DNA from: Devosia sp. Leaf420
GTDB lineage: Bacteria; Pseudomonadota; Alphaproteobacteria; Rhizobiales; Devosiaceae
Assembly (NCBI RefSeq): GCF_001425445.1
Contig: NZ_LMQU01000012.1
Span: 268,278 to 332,277 of the forward strand
Reading direction: 5' to 3'
Length of the DNA: 64,000 bases
Below, piece by piece: positions 16,808 through 24,792 of the stretch. The translations under genes were made by a program, and so were the position numbers. A model generated the notes under the pieces. The model did not search any database. It had not been told where the DNA came from and saw only the letters and a program-made list of their open reading frames with translations. Positions within the stretch are counted from its first letter, which is position 1, and each line of letters opens with the position of its first letter.

Positions 16808-17563
16808 TTGAATCTCGTCCTTCCCAGCACCGGGAGAAGGGTGCCCTGCGAACAATGCCCACTGCGCGGCTTGCCAGCATTCCGCGACTTTACCGAACCA
16901 GAGCTCAAATTCGTGTCGAGTTTCAAGCGGGGCGAACTGGTTGCCGAAACTGGATCGGCTATCCTTTCGGAAGGCAATCACAGTCCGCATCTCTACACGG
17001 TGCTTTCCGGCTGGGCTTTCAGGTTCAAGACGCTGCCAGATGGTCGCCGTCAGATTTTGAATTATCTGCTCCCCGGCGATTTGCTTGGACTACAGGGGTC
17101 CGTGTTGGGCGAAATGGAGCATTCGGTCGAGGCCTTGACGCCCGTCATCCTCTGCGTGTTCCAGCGCGATAAGCTGAACGAGCTTTTCGAGGCCCACGCC
17201 GGGCTTGGCTTTGACGTCACCTGGCTGGCGGCGCGGGAAGAGCGGATGCTTGACGAACACCTTCTCAGTGTTGGCCGGAGAACGGCGGTCGAGCGGGCGG
17301 CTTATCTGCTGGCATTTCTTCACAACCGCGCCGCAACACTTGGGCCAGTTACCGACAAGGTGCTGCATGTACCACTGACCCAGCAGCATGTCGCAGATAC
17401 ACTTGGCCTCTCTATCGTGCACACGAATAAGACGCTGCGCAAACTAGCGGAGAAAGATCTCATCCGGTGGTTGGATCGGAGTTGCGAAATCATCGATCCA
17501 GAAGGTCTGCAAGAGCTCGCCGATTGGGATGCCCCCAGAGAAATCACAAGGCCACTGATCTAA
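16808..17563 (+). CDS. Crp/Fnr family transcriptional regulator
   Basis: 251 aa: cyclic-nucleotide-binding-like beta-roll (about 30-150), dimerisation helix, and a C-terminal winged helix with PLTQQHVADTLGLSIVHTNK (about 188-207). The N terminus has CEQCPLR (Cys14, Cys17), a pair seen in many rhizobial members; there is no full Fnr four-cysteine set. The start is TTG with AGGA seven bases upstream. A consensus EcfG promoter precedes it, so it should act as a second-tier regulator of the stress response. Effector unknown. Confidence 0.88.
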   Translation: MNLVLPSTGRRVPCEQCPLRGLPAFRDFTEPELKFVSSFKRGELVAETGSAILSEGNHSPHLYTVLSGWAFRFKTLPDGRRQILNYLLPGDLLGLQGSVLGEMEHSVEALTPVILCVFQRDKLNELFEAHAGLGFDVTWLAAREERMLDEHLLSVGRRTAVERAAYLLAFLHNRAATLGPVTDKVLHVPLTQQHVADTLGLSIVHTNKTLRKLAEKDLIRWLDRSCEIIDPEGLQELADWDAPREITRPLI

Positions 17564-17649
17564 ATGATTGCAGCCTCAATGCTGCCATTGCCGCATGGCA
17601 CGCGGTGGACCTACAATAGGTCTCCGTCCAGCGACAAGAGTCGGCCAGG

Positions 17650-19071
17650 ATGGCTTGGATGATAACGGTGGGACAAGAACCCAACAGCACAGTTGTGCCA
17701 TTACTCGGACATCGCACTGCCCGACGCATTGCTGTCTGGTCTTCCCTTTGCCTTGTTTTTCTCGCTGCCATCGTTTCGCTCTTGCTCATGCAGGGGATGG
17801 AACGCCAGTTGAGCGATATGACCGAGACTTACGCTGTGCGTGACAAGGCCCGGCAACTCATCAACATCATAGGAGAGGCTGAAGCCAGCCAGCGCGGCTA
17901 TATGCTGACGCGCGACCGCCAATTTCTGGTCCCATACCGCACTGCCGCCGCTCAGATCGACACCTATGTTTCCTCGCTTCTGGATATGGCAGCTGACGAT
18001 CCGGCGCAGACAGCTCGTGTGCGGAGCATAACGGGCGACATCGCGGGCAAGATGGCCGAGATGGAACGGGTGGTGCAGCTCGTCGCAACGGAGCGTCAGG
18101 AAGAGGCGCAGACGCTGACCGATACCGGCATGGGCGCGCGGATGATGGGTGAAGTGCGCGATACGCTCGAAGCCTTCATCGGCGAGGAAAATCAGAAGCT
18201 TGCCGTGCGTAATGACGCTATCGATCAGTCGCGCTTGTGGCTGGTGGGGACGATCATCGCTGCTTTGGCGGCAGCGGTGTGCCTTGGCTATGCTTTGATG
18301 TCGCGGACGCAGAAGCAGGTTAGTTCGATGGCGCAGCGCAACCGCGGGCTGATAAACCAGAACGAAGCGCTTGAAGCCGAGGTGGCCGAGCGGACGCGCG
18401 CGATCGACGATGCGCGAGCGCATGCGGAGCGTGAACGGCAGCGCGTGGAAGCGCTGCTGCAGGATACCAGCCACCGCATTGGCAACTCACTGGCCACTGT
18501 TTCTTCGCTTCTTGCCTTGCAGTTGATGCGGACACGGTCGGAAGAAGTGCGTGTGGCCCTCGAGGCGGCAAGGCTTCGCGTGCACGCCATTGCGTCGGCT
18601 CATCGTCGCCTTCGCTTGGGCGATGACATGGAATCGGCGAGCGCCGAGGAGTTCTTGAGCGCAGTCCTCGAAGATATATCAATCACTCAATCCGATTCCG
18701 AGCGCATCACCATCGAAGGCAAGATCGATCCGATCGAAGTGAGCTCACGGGACGCGACCACGTTGGGCATTCTGGTTGGTGAGTTCGTCACTAACGCCCT
18801 CAAGCATGCCTTCCCCGATGGACGGAAGGGGCATGTCGAAGTTGCCCTTTTCCGCAATGATGCGGGTGTGCCGACATTGACGGTGCGCGATACGGGTGTC
18901 GGCCTACCCGAGGGCAAGGAAGAGGGTGGGCTGGGCTCGGTCATCATCAAGCAGTTGTCCAGCCAGTTTGGTGGGGAACCGATCTATACGAGTGAGCCGG
19001 GTAATGGCGTCACCGTAGTGGTGGCGATGCCCGCGCTCGTTCAAGCGCCGACCCACGCGGCGGCGGAGTAG
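17650..19071 (+). CDS. Sensor histidine kinase, CHASE3 plus HRXXN-type kinase core
   Basis: 473 aa: TM1 (about 26-46), periplasmic CHASE3 domain (about 50-190, with EASQRGYMLTR), TM2 (about 196-218), coiled coil (225-270), dimerisation/phospho-acceptor domain with His275 in SHRIGNSLATVSSLL, then an ATPase domain with EFVTNALKHAF and GLGSVIIKQLSSQFGG. The HRxxN signature marks the HisKA_2/HWE class, which includes PhyK-type kinases of the general stress response. Its place beside phyR-ecfG makes it a candidate PhyR kinase. ATG 17659 has a better-spaced AGGA than 17650. It is 4 bp from the lipid kinase gene. Confidence 0.9.
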   Translation: MAWMITVGQEPNSTVVPLLGHRTARRIAVWSSLCLVFLAAIVSLLLMQGMERQLSDMTETYAVRDKARQLINIIGEAEASQRGYMLTRDRQFLVPYRTAAAQIDTYVSSLLDMAADDPAQTARVRSITGDIAGKMAEMERVVQLVATERQEEAQTLTDTGMGARMMGEVRDTLEAFIGEENQKLAVRNDAIDQSRLWLVGTIIAALAAAVCLGYALMSRTQKQVSSMAQRNRGLINQNEALEAEVAERTRAIDDARAHAERERQRVEALLQDTSHRIGNSLATVSSLLALQLMRTRSEEVRVALEAARLRVHAIASAHRRLRLGDDMESASAEEFLSAVLEDISITQSDSERITIEGKIDPIEVSSRDATTLGILVGEFVTNALKHAFPDGRKGHVEVALFRNDAGVPTLTVRDTGVGLPEGKEEGGLGSVIIKQLSSQFGGEPIYTSEPGNGVTVVVAMPALVQAPTHAAAE

Positions 19072-19075
19072 ATTC

Positions 19076-19981
19076 ATGCATTTAGCCGCCGTCTTCAATC
19101 GCGACAGCGGCACATTACGCACCATGAACCTCGAAGAATTTTGCGCTGAGGCTAAGGACGCTTTTGCGGCTGCCGGGCATGAATTCGACTGCCAGATCGT
19201 CAATGGCGATGAGGTGGTTTCGACCCTTGAAAACCTAGCCACCAGCTACACGGTCGAGGCGATCATCGCAGCTGGCGGTGACGGGACAATTTCGACCGCC
19301 GCGGCTCTCGCTCTCAAAGAAAATAAGGTTTTGGGACTATTGCCGGCGGGCACAATGAACCTTTTTGCGCGCACTTTGGGTGTGCCCCAGGATATTCACC
19401 GCGCGGTGCACGCGATTGCGCAGGGAACCGTTGGATCGGTCGATATAGCGACTGCCAACCAACAGCCTTTCGTCCATCAGTTTAGCGTCGGTATTCACCC
19501 GCGGCTCGTGAGGATCCGCAATGGCATGGTTTACCGAAGCCGCGTCGGCAAAATGTTGGCAAGCCTGCGAGCGATTGCGGCCGCGGCAGCAAACCCGCCG
19601 AAATTCGACGTGGAGTACACCGACAGTACCGGCAAACACAGCCGAACCGTTTCTGGGATCGCGGTTTCGAACAATCCGCTCGATGATGGGCCTGTACCGG
19701 TGGCTGGGCAACTCGATAGCGGGCGCCTGGGTGTCTACTTCGCCGCACCAGTGACCACGGGTGAACTCATTGGGCTCGCTATAGATGTGCTGTTGGGCCG
19801 TTGGCGCAACAATCCGCAGGTGACGGAGCTGGAGTGCACCCAGCTCGAGCTGCATTTTCCGAAGCGCAAAAAAGATGCGCAGGCCGTGATCGATGGCGAA
19901 TTGATCGATCTGGATCGGAAGGTAATCTTGAAGGCGGTGCCCCAGGCGCTGCGCGTCATTCTGCCGAAAGCAGAAAGCTAA
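19076..19981 (+). CDS. Diacylglycerol kinase family lipid kinase
   Basis: 301 aa. The DAGK catalytic domain (about 1-130) has AAGGDGTISTAAALALKENK, with the GGDGT phosphate-binding loop near 67-71, and GLLPAGTMNLFARTLGVP. The C-terminal beta-rich domain is typical of YegS/BmrU relatives. It starts 4 bp after the histidine kinase, so the two are co-transcribed. Lipid substrate (diacylglycerol, sphingoid or other) cannot be told. Linkage to the stress locus suggests membrane-lipid adjustment. Confidence 0.88.
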   Translation: MHLAAVFNRDSGTLRTMNLEEFCAEAKDAFAAAGHEFDCQIVNGDEVVSTLENLATSYTVEAIIAAGGDGTISTAAALALKENKVLGLLPAGTMNLFARTLGVPQDIHRAVHAIAQGTVGSVDIATANQQPFVHQFSVGIHPRLVRIRNGMVYRSRVGKMLASLRAIAAAAANPPKFDVEYTDSTGKHSRTVSGIAVSNNPLDDGPVPVAGQLDSGRLGVYFAAPVTTGELIGLAIDVLLGRWRNNPQVTELECTQLELHFPKRKKDAQAVIDGELIDLDRKVILKAVPQALRVILPKAES

Positions 19982-20008
19982 AACTCGCGACGGTTTCCCG
20001 TCACGAGT
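19982..20008. terminator. Convergent hairpin after the lipid kinase
   Basis: AACTCGCGACGG-TTT-CCCGTCACGAGTT, a near-perfect stem over the convergent 3' ends. There is no clear T-tract. Confidence 0.5.
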
Positions 20009-20438
20009 TGTGGTCGTTGCGATCTCTCAGGAGTGCAACCGCGGCTATAGCTGCTGCCGGGATGCCGAGCTTCAAAAGCAAAGGCGAACGGGCGAGCAGT
20101 GGCAGAGCGGTCAGGGCTGCCGTCGTCAGGAACGCACCAGTGTCGCTGGAGCGCCGCTTTTCGACAATGCGCCTTTTACGGCCTGCTTCAGCCATCGAGA
20201 AACCGATCAAGGTGATCAGCGCGATGGCCAGAAACCCGCCAGCAAAGATCAGCGAGGCGTAGAGAGGCCCGACCGACGCTGCGAGCGCGATATATCCTGC
20301 TGCAATCAGGAATCCGACGCCAATGGCGCCGAAAACCATAATAACCGCGTAGACAACTGCAAGACCCTTGAGACGCTGCCCGAGCCCCTCGACCTCAAGG
20401 CCGAGAAGCCCGGCGAGGGGCATGAGCAGGTTGAACAT
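20001..20438 (-). CDS. Phage-holin-like small membrane protein
   Basis: 145 aa. It has two long hydrophobic helices (about 27-50 and 55-82), separated by a short loop, a basic patch AEAGRKRRIVEKRRS, and a third hydrophobic segment near the C terminus. This matches the holin-superfamily/YqjE-like proteins found next to DUF883 genes. Its ATG overlaps the DUF883 stop (ATGA). It is not part of a prophage here. Expression should follow the EcfG promoter upstream. Confidence 0.75.
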   Translation of the reverse strand: MFNLLMPLAGLLGLEVEGLGQRLKGLAVVYAVIMVFGAIGVGFLIAAGYIALAASVGPLYASLIFAGGFLAIALITLIGFSMAEAGRKRRIVEKRRSSDTGAFLTTAALTALPLLARSPLLLKLGIPAAAIAAVALLRDRNDHNS

Positions 20439-20788
20439 CAGCGAGTCAACAGGGCCAGAACGAAGCCGACGCCGAGAGCCGTTGCGACGGAGGTTAGCGG
20501 CTTTTCGCGGATGGTGTCCTTGAGCTGCTGCTCGTACTCCCCCGCCTGGTCCTGGGCCTCCTCGACCATATGACGGCCACGGCGCTTGAGCTGGCGGAAT
20601 TCGGTTTCGGCGATGTCGCGGACTTCGCCGGCCTTTTCGCCGGTCAGTTTGCGCAGCGTCTCGCCGATGGACTTGAGATCGTCCTGAAGCTGGGCAACCT
20701 GTGCCTCAAGTTCCTGCTCGCGGGTCTTTTCGGAAACGCGGGCGCCCTTGCGGGCAGCGGCGGGTGCCATATCGGTGGTGGATGCCAT
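20438..20788 (-). CDS. DUF883 (YqjD/ElaB-like) membrane-anchored protein
   Basis: 116 aa: a Lys/Ala-rich N terminus, a heptad-rich helical middle (about 20-90, EQELEAQVAQLQDDLKSIGE), then a C-terminal anchor REKPLTSVATALGVGFVLALL. That tail is diagnostic of DUF883. E. coli YqjD and ElaB are stress-induced, membrane-bound and ribosome-associated; the same role here is inference. A consensus EcfG promoter lies at 20816-20840. Confidence 0.88.
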   Translation of the reverse strand: MASTTDMAPAAARKGARVSEKTREQELEAQVAQLQDDLKSIGETLRKLTGEKAGEVRDIAETEFRQLKRRGRHMVEEAQDQAGEYEQQLKDTIREKPLTSVATALGVGFVLALLTR

Positions 20789-20815
20789 GGGAAACTCCTG
20801 TTTATCACAGGTGAA

Positions 20816-20840
20816 AACGCGGCAACCTCCTCCCGGTTCC
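20816..20840 (-). promoter_or_regulatory. EcfG-type promoter of the DUF883/holin-like operon
   Basis: Minus strand: GGAAC (20840-20836), 16 bases, CGTT (20819-20816), exact consensus. It starts just after the terminator of the preceding operon. Confidence 0.83.
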
Positions 20841-20863
20841 GGCCTGTGGTCCTAAAAGAGAAA

Positions 20864-20890
20864 GCCCCAATGCACAGAGTGCATCGGGGC
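20864..20890 (-). terminator. Terminator of the DUF3309 gene
   Basis: 12-bp stem with one mismatch (GCCCCGATGCAC / GTGCATTGGGGC on the minus strand), then TTTCTCTTTT. Confidence 0.78.
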
Positions 20891-20967
20891 AAAGCGAGAC
20901 CGAAAGGGGGGCGTCCTTCGGTTCGCAAAGACACAGGTCTAGGGGACAAGTGCCTATTTCGTTGCTG

Positions 20968-21126
20968 CTAAATCCGGCCCATCAGCACGAGGATCAGCAC
21001 AACCACGAGCACGACACCCAAGATGCCGGACGGGCCGTAACCGAAACCGCGCGAATAGCCCCAGCTCGGCAGTGCGCCGACCAGAAGCAGAATAAGAATG
21101 ATAATGAGAATAGTGCCGAGACCCAT
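20968..21126 (-). CDS. DUF3309 family small membrane protein
   Basis: 52 aa, below the usual gene-calling length. Two hydrophobic stretches (ILIIILILLLVGALP and ILGVVLVVVLILVLMG) flank the conserved SWGYSRGFGYGPSG, the DUF3309 signature. AGGAGGG lies four bases before the ATG. It follows the 55-aa membrane protein gene by 89 bp and ends in a terminator, so both are likely on one EcfG-driven transcript. Function unknown. Confidence 0.88.
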   Translation of the reverse strand: MGLGTILIIILILLLVGALPSWGYSRGFGYGPSGILGVVLVVVLILVLMGRI

Positions 21127-21215
21127 GAAACCCTCCTCGATCTAAACGGCTTGATCAGCGCTTGATCGACCCAGACGAAGCGCTGATATCGGCGGACATT
21201 CCCGCCAATTCGGAA

Positions 21216-21383
21216 TTAGAAAAGTGCGACCATGAGTGCTGCGGCGGCAGCCAGAATGAAGGCTGCAGGGATCAGAGCGCGGAAAACGTCGTTGGCGTGG
21301 CTTGGTTCGTCGTAACCCTCGTTTGGCCAAGCCATCGAGGAACGTCCAGCATGTTCCAGAGCGCGAATTTCAGCCTGAGTCAT
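21216..21383 (-). CDS. Small membrane protein of 55 aa, unrecognised family
   Basis: Starts MTQAEIRALEHAGRSS, with GGAGG five bases before the ATG. A soluble, slightly acidic N-terminal half is followed by a single hydrophobic C-terminal helix (LIPAAFILAAAAALMVALF). I do not recognise the family. The strong ribosome site and an exact EcfG promoter 70 bp upstream support a real stress-induced gene. An in-frame upstream start exists (21425) but has no ribosome site. Confidence 0.72.
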   Translation of the reverse strand: MTQAEIRALEHAGRSSMAWPNEGYDEPSHANDVFRALIPAAFILAAAAALMVALF

Positions 21384-21452
21384 CTTTGCCTCCAGCGACC
21401 CGCCAGCGCGGGAACTCGTGGTCATTGCCCGTCATGGGCATCGTGACAAAGA

Positions 21453-21477
21453 AACGGCAATGCTGTGAATTGGTTCC
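21453..21477 (-). promoter_or_regulatory. EcfG-type promoter of the 55-aa/DUF3309 transcript
   Basis: Minus strand: GGAAC (21477-21473), 16 bases, CGTT (21456-21453), exact consensus. It ends 18 bp from the stop of the upstream transglutaminase gene. Confidence 0.8.
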
Positions 21478-21494
21478 AGCGCGCTGCCCGGTAT

Positions 21495-22373
21495 CTATTC
21501 GATGCGAATGACGTCCACCGATTGGCGCGTTTCGTGCGAACCGTGGGTGCGCAAAACGCCGACAATCGGAGAGACGTCGGCATAGTCGCGACCGTGACCA
21601 ATGGCGATATGATCGCCGCCAGCCATCATGGCATTGGTCGGGTCGAACTCAACCCAACCCATGGTCGTGCCACACCAGACGCGAACCCAGGCGTGCATGG
21701 CATCGGCTCCTTCGAGGCGTGCTTTTCCAGGTGGGGGGAGGGTGCGGAGGAAGCCCGAGACATAGCCGGCTGGTACTCCCAATCCACGAAGCCCGGCGAT
21801 CATGACATGTGCGAAATCCTGGCAGACGCCTTTTTTGAGGACAAAGGCCTCGGCTGGCTTGGTTTCGACGTCAGTCGCTTTGGGGTCGTATTCGAAATCC
21901 CTATGTATGGCGAGGCAAAGGGCCATGGCTTTGCCAAGGACGGTGTCGGCATGCGCTGACTGAGCGCTTGCATAGTCCTTGATGTCGGGAGCCAGTTGCA
22001 CTCGTGGGGAGGCCGCAAGGAAATGCTGCGGGCTGTCGGGTTGGACGGACCAGTAGCGTTCAACCTCTAAGGCAAGCTGATCCATTGTGGGGGAAACGTC
22101 ACTTCGCTCGACATGATCTTCAACCTGAACCCGCGCCGTAAGGCGAACTTCGAATTTCTCGTGCGGCTCAACGAAGCTGACATCGCTGACCATATTGCCG
22201 AAGAAGTCGATGAAACTCGTCGCGCGCTGTGGCTTCGGGAAGAACGAGAGCGATGAGGCGATGACCCGCTGGTGCCCAGGCACCGAGGACGGCGCGACGC
22301 GGATGTGATGGCGCCCACCATGCACCGGCGCATCATAATCATAAGTGAGGGTCAGGCGGAGGTCGTAGAGCAT
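21495..22373 (-). CDS. Transglutaminase-like cysteine protease family protein
   Basis: 292 aa: N-terminal bacterial transglutaminase-N beta domain (about 1-90), then the papain-like core. The catalytic triad is visible: Cys184 in KKGVCQDFAHV, His227 in DAMHAWVRV, Asp244 in EFDPTN. No signal peptide, so it is cytoplasmic. It is the last gene of a three-gene run; the upstream ATP-grasp/alpha-E gene ends 3 bp away. Bacterial members of this class may act as proteases or amidases on isopeptide products; the substrate is unknown. Confidence 0.9.
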   Translation of the reverse strand: MLYDLRLTLTYDYDAPVHGGRHHIRVAPSSVPGHQRVIASSLSFFPKPQRATSFIDFFGNMVSDVSFVEPHEKFEVRLTARVQVEDHVERSDVSPTMDQLALEVERYWSVQPDSPQHFLAASPRVQLAPDIKDYASAQSAHADTVLGKAMALCLAIHRDFEYDPKATDVETKPAEAFVLKKGVCQDFAHVMIAGLRGLGVPAGYVSGFLRTLPPPGKARLEGADAMHAWVRVWCGTTMGWVEFDPTNAMMAGGDHIAIGHGRDYADVSPIVGVLRTHGSHETRQSVDVIRIE

Positions 22374-22376
22374 GGG

Positions 22377-24788
22377 TCAGGTGAAGTAATGCGCGGCGAT
22401 GAGACCAGCGAGCATGCCGATTTCATTGGCGATGTTTTCGAGAACCTCAGGCGTAATGGCTTCAGGTTCGGCAATGATGAGGCGGGTCTGTAGCTCAAGC
22501 GCCGCCTTGGCAACTGTCGAGAGTTGCCCATCCCGAATGCCGCCAGGCAACTCCTCCAATTGGGTGCGAAGCTCGGTCAGCTGGAACAGGACCGAACGCG
22601 GGTTGAGCGGGTCGAGGACCAAAAGGTCGATCGCGCTTTGCGTTCCGGCCGTTACCGAATAGCGCCGGCGATGTGACATGACGCTATCGCCGATCTCGAG
22701 CAGCATCTCGAGCGAGCCATCGGGCGCATCGTCGCCCGAGAGGGCGCTAGCAATGCGCGCCGTTTGAATGGCGCGCTCCAGGCGGCGCCCGATTTCGAGG
22801 AAGCGCCAGCCGGCGAAGCGATACATGTTTTCATGCACAAGGCCGGAAAAGCCGGCAAGCTTGCGCAGGATCACGGTCATGGCACGCGTTGCGTCATCGC
22901 CGCCTTGAATGCGCGTCGCAAAGCGTTGGGCAGTCTTTTGCAGATCGTTGAGGGCCAGCCAGCCATCGGGCGAAAAACGGTCGCGGATCTGGCCGGCGCT
23001 GTGCACCGCACTGTTGATCGACACCAGCAAGCCCTGTGGCATTGCCTCGGACGCATCGACATCGATGCTGTCGAGGAAAGCGGCGCAATGGGTCAGGATC
23101 GGCAGATCGGGCTTTGACAACTCGGCGAGGCGGGCATTGTAGGCGCGCAGAATGCGGACTGTCGCTTCGCAGCGTTCGGCATAGCGGCCAAGCCAGATCA
23201 GATTATCCGCAGCTCGGCTCGGGAGGCTGCCGGCGGAATTGCGGACCAGGCGGTCTCCTTCCTGCGGCAATAGCGAAATCTGTTCTACCGGCGACGATGA
23301 CACGACCCAGACGTCGGCTGCCTGACCACCGCGCTGCATGGCAAGGGCAGTTGTATCGGGGGTCGATCCGACGCGCGCGAAGCCGCCGGGCATCAGCGTC
23401 CACCCGCGCTCGGTGCGGGACGCGAAGACGCGAAGTGTAATCGGCCGCGGTTCGAGCTTGCCATCGACATAGACGGGCGCAGTCGAAAGCTGCACGGGCT
23501 CCTGACCGACATAGTGGCGGCCATTCTCGGCGATGCGCTGGCGGAGCAGGGTCTTTTGCTCAGCCGTCATGCTGGAGCCGAGCGCGGTGCCGCGCAGATC
23601 GTCAAAGGGCAAGGTCGTGGCGAAAGCCGGCCCAAGCATGAGATTATCGAAATTATCGAGGACGAAGTCACGCTCGGAACGCTGGCCGCACCACCAGGTC
23701 GCAATCTCGGGAAGTTGGAGGCCTGCGCCCAAAAGATGCTCGCAGAGCCGCGGCATGAAGGCGGAGAGAGCGCGGGTTTCTAGGATGCCGGTGCCGAGGC
23801 CATTGATCATGGAAATGGAGCCGGAGCGCACGGCTTCGACCATGCCCGGAGTGCCGATGCGGCTATCGTAGCGCAGTTCCAGAGGATCGACGAAGCTCGA
23901 ATCCATACGCCGCCAGAGGACGCTGACGGGCTTGAGGCCCGCAACCGTTCGCACCATGACTTGGCCGTTCTCGACAACGAGATCCTCGCCTTCGAGCAGC
24001 ATCAGACCGAGATAGCGCGCGATATAGGCGTGTTCGAAATAGGTTTCGTTGAGCTGGCCGGGTGTCAGGATGCCGACACGGCCGCCATCGCGCTTGGCCT
24101 GTGCAAAGAGATGATCACGGAAATCACGGAAGAACCCGGCCAAGCGCTGGATGTTCATCTCGCCATAGATATCGGACAGCGCGCGAGTGGTAGCCACGCG
24201 GTTTTCGAGCGCGAAGCCAGCGCCAGACGGCGCTTGCATGCGATCGCCAAGGACCCACCAGGCGCCATCCGGCCCACGGCCGAGTTCAAAAGCGCAGAAG
24301 TGGAGGAAGTGACCGCTCGTTGGCTTGACCCCGACGAGGGGGCGCAGGAACTCGCCGTTTTGAGCAACCAGTTCAGGCGGCAGCAGGCCTTCCTGTACGA
24401 GGCGATTGTCGCCGTAGATGTCGGCGACGATCTTCTCCAAGAGTTCGGCGCGCTGGGTCAGGCCGGTCGAGATGGTCTGCCATTCCGCTTCGTGAATGAG
24501 GAGAGGAATATGCGCCAAGGGCCAGGCGCGCTCCTTCCCTTCGGCGCCATCATACTTGCGGTAAAATACACCAGCGTCGCGCAGATATTGGTCAGCGCGC
24601 TCGAAGCGGGCTGAAAGCTCCGCGGGCCCGAGTGCATCGAAGGCCGCCATGAGCTTGTCCCACCCGGGACGCAGGGCACCTGATGCATCAAGCATTTCAT
24701 CAGGCACGCCCGGCAAAAGGGCGTAATCCCTGATGATGCTCGGGCCGGCGGGCGGCGTCGTGCGGGTGTTCTGACTCCGCTTTCTCAT
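22377..24788 (-). CDS. Circularly permuted ATP-grasp / alpha-E fusion protein
   Basis: 803 aa. The N-terminal part (about 60-470) is the circularly permuted ATP-grasp type formerly DUF404/DUF407, with GVFYRKYDG, GDRMQAPSGAG, ILTPGQLNETYFEHAYIARYLG and SMINGLGTGILETRAL. The C-terminal part (about 500-800) is the all-helical alpha-E (DUF403) domain, starting PSRAADNLIWLGRYAERCEATVR. In many bacteria these are separate genes; here they are fused. ATP-grasp enzymes join a carboxylate to an amine, so peptide-bond formation is expected. It lies 4 bp after the DUF2126 gene. Confidence 0.9.
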   Translation of the reverse strand: MRKRSQNTRTTPPAGPSIIRDYALLPGVPDEMLDASGALRPGWDKLMAAFDALGPAELSARFERADQYLRDAGVFYRKYDGAEGKERAWPLAHIPLLIHEAEWQTISTGLTQRAELLEKIVADIYGDNRLVQEGLLPPELVAQNGEFLRPLVGVKPTSGHFLHFCAFELGRGPDGAWWVLGDRMQAPSGAGFALENRVATTRALSDIYGEMNIQRLAGFFRDFRDHLFAQAKRDGGRVGILTPGQLNETYFEHAYIARYLGLMLLEGEDLVVENGQVMVRTVAGLKPVSVLWRRMDSSFVDPLELRYDSRIGTPGMVEAVRSGSISMINGLGTGILETRALSAFMPRLCEHLLGAGLQLPEIATWWCGQRSERDFVLDNFDNLMLGPAFATTLPFDDLRGTALGSSMTAEQKTLLRQRIAENGRHYVGQEPVQLSTAPVYVDGKLEPRPITLRVFASRTERGWTLMPGGFARVGSTPDTTALAMQRGGQAADVWVVSSSPVEQISLLPQEGDRLVRNSAGSLPSRAADNLIWLGRYAERCEATVRILRAYNARLAELSKPDLPILTHCAAFLDSIDVDASEAMPQGLLVSINSAVHSAGQIRDRFSPDGWLALNDLQKTAQRFATRIQGGDDATRAMTVILRKLAGFSGLVHENMYRFAGWRFLEIGRRLERAIQTARIASALSGDDAPDGSLEMLLEIGDSVMSHRRRYSVTAGTQSAIDLLVLDPLNPRSVLFQLTELRTQLEELPGGIRDGQLSTVAKAALELQTRLIIAEPEAITPEVLENIANEIGMLAGLIAAHYFT

Positions 24789-24792
24789 GGCG

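Noticed and set aside
20001-20438. Holin-like gene as evidence of prophage
   Set aside because: No other phage genes nearby; it overlaps a DUF883 gene and has a host stress promoter.
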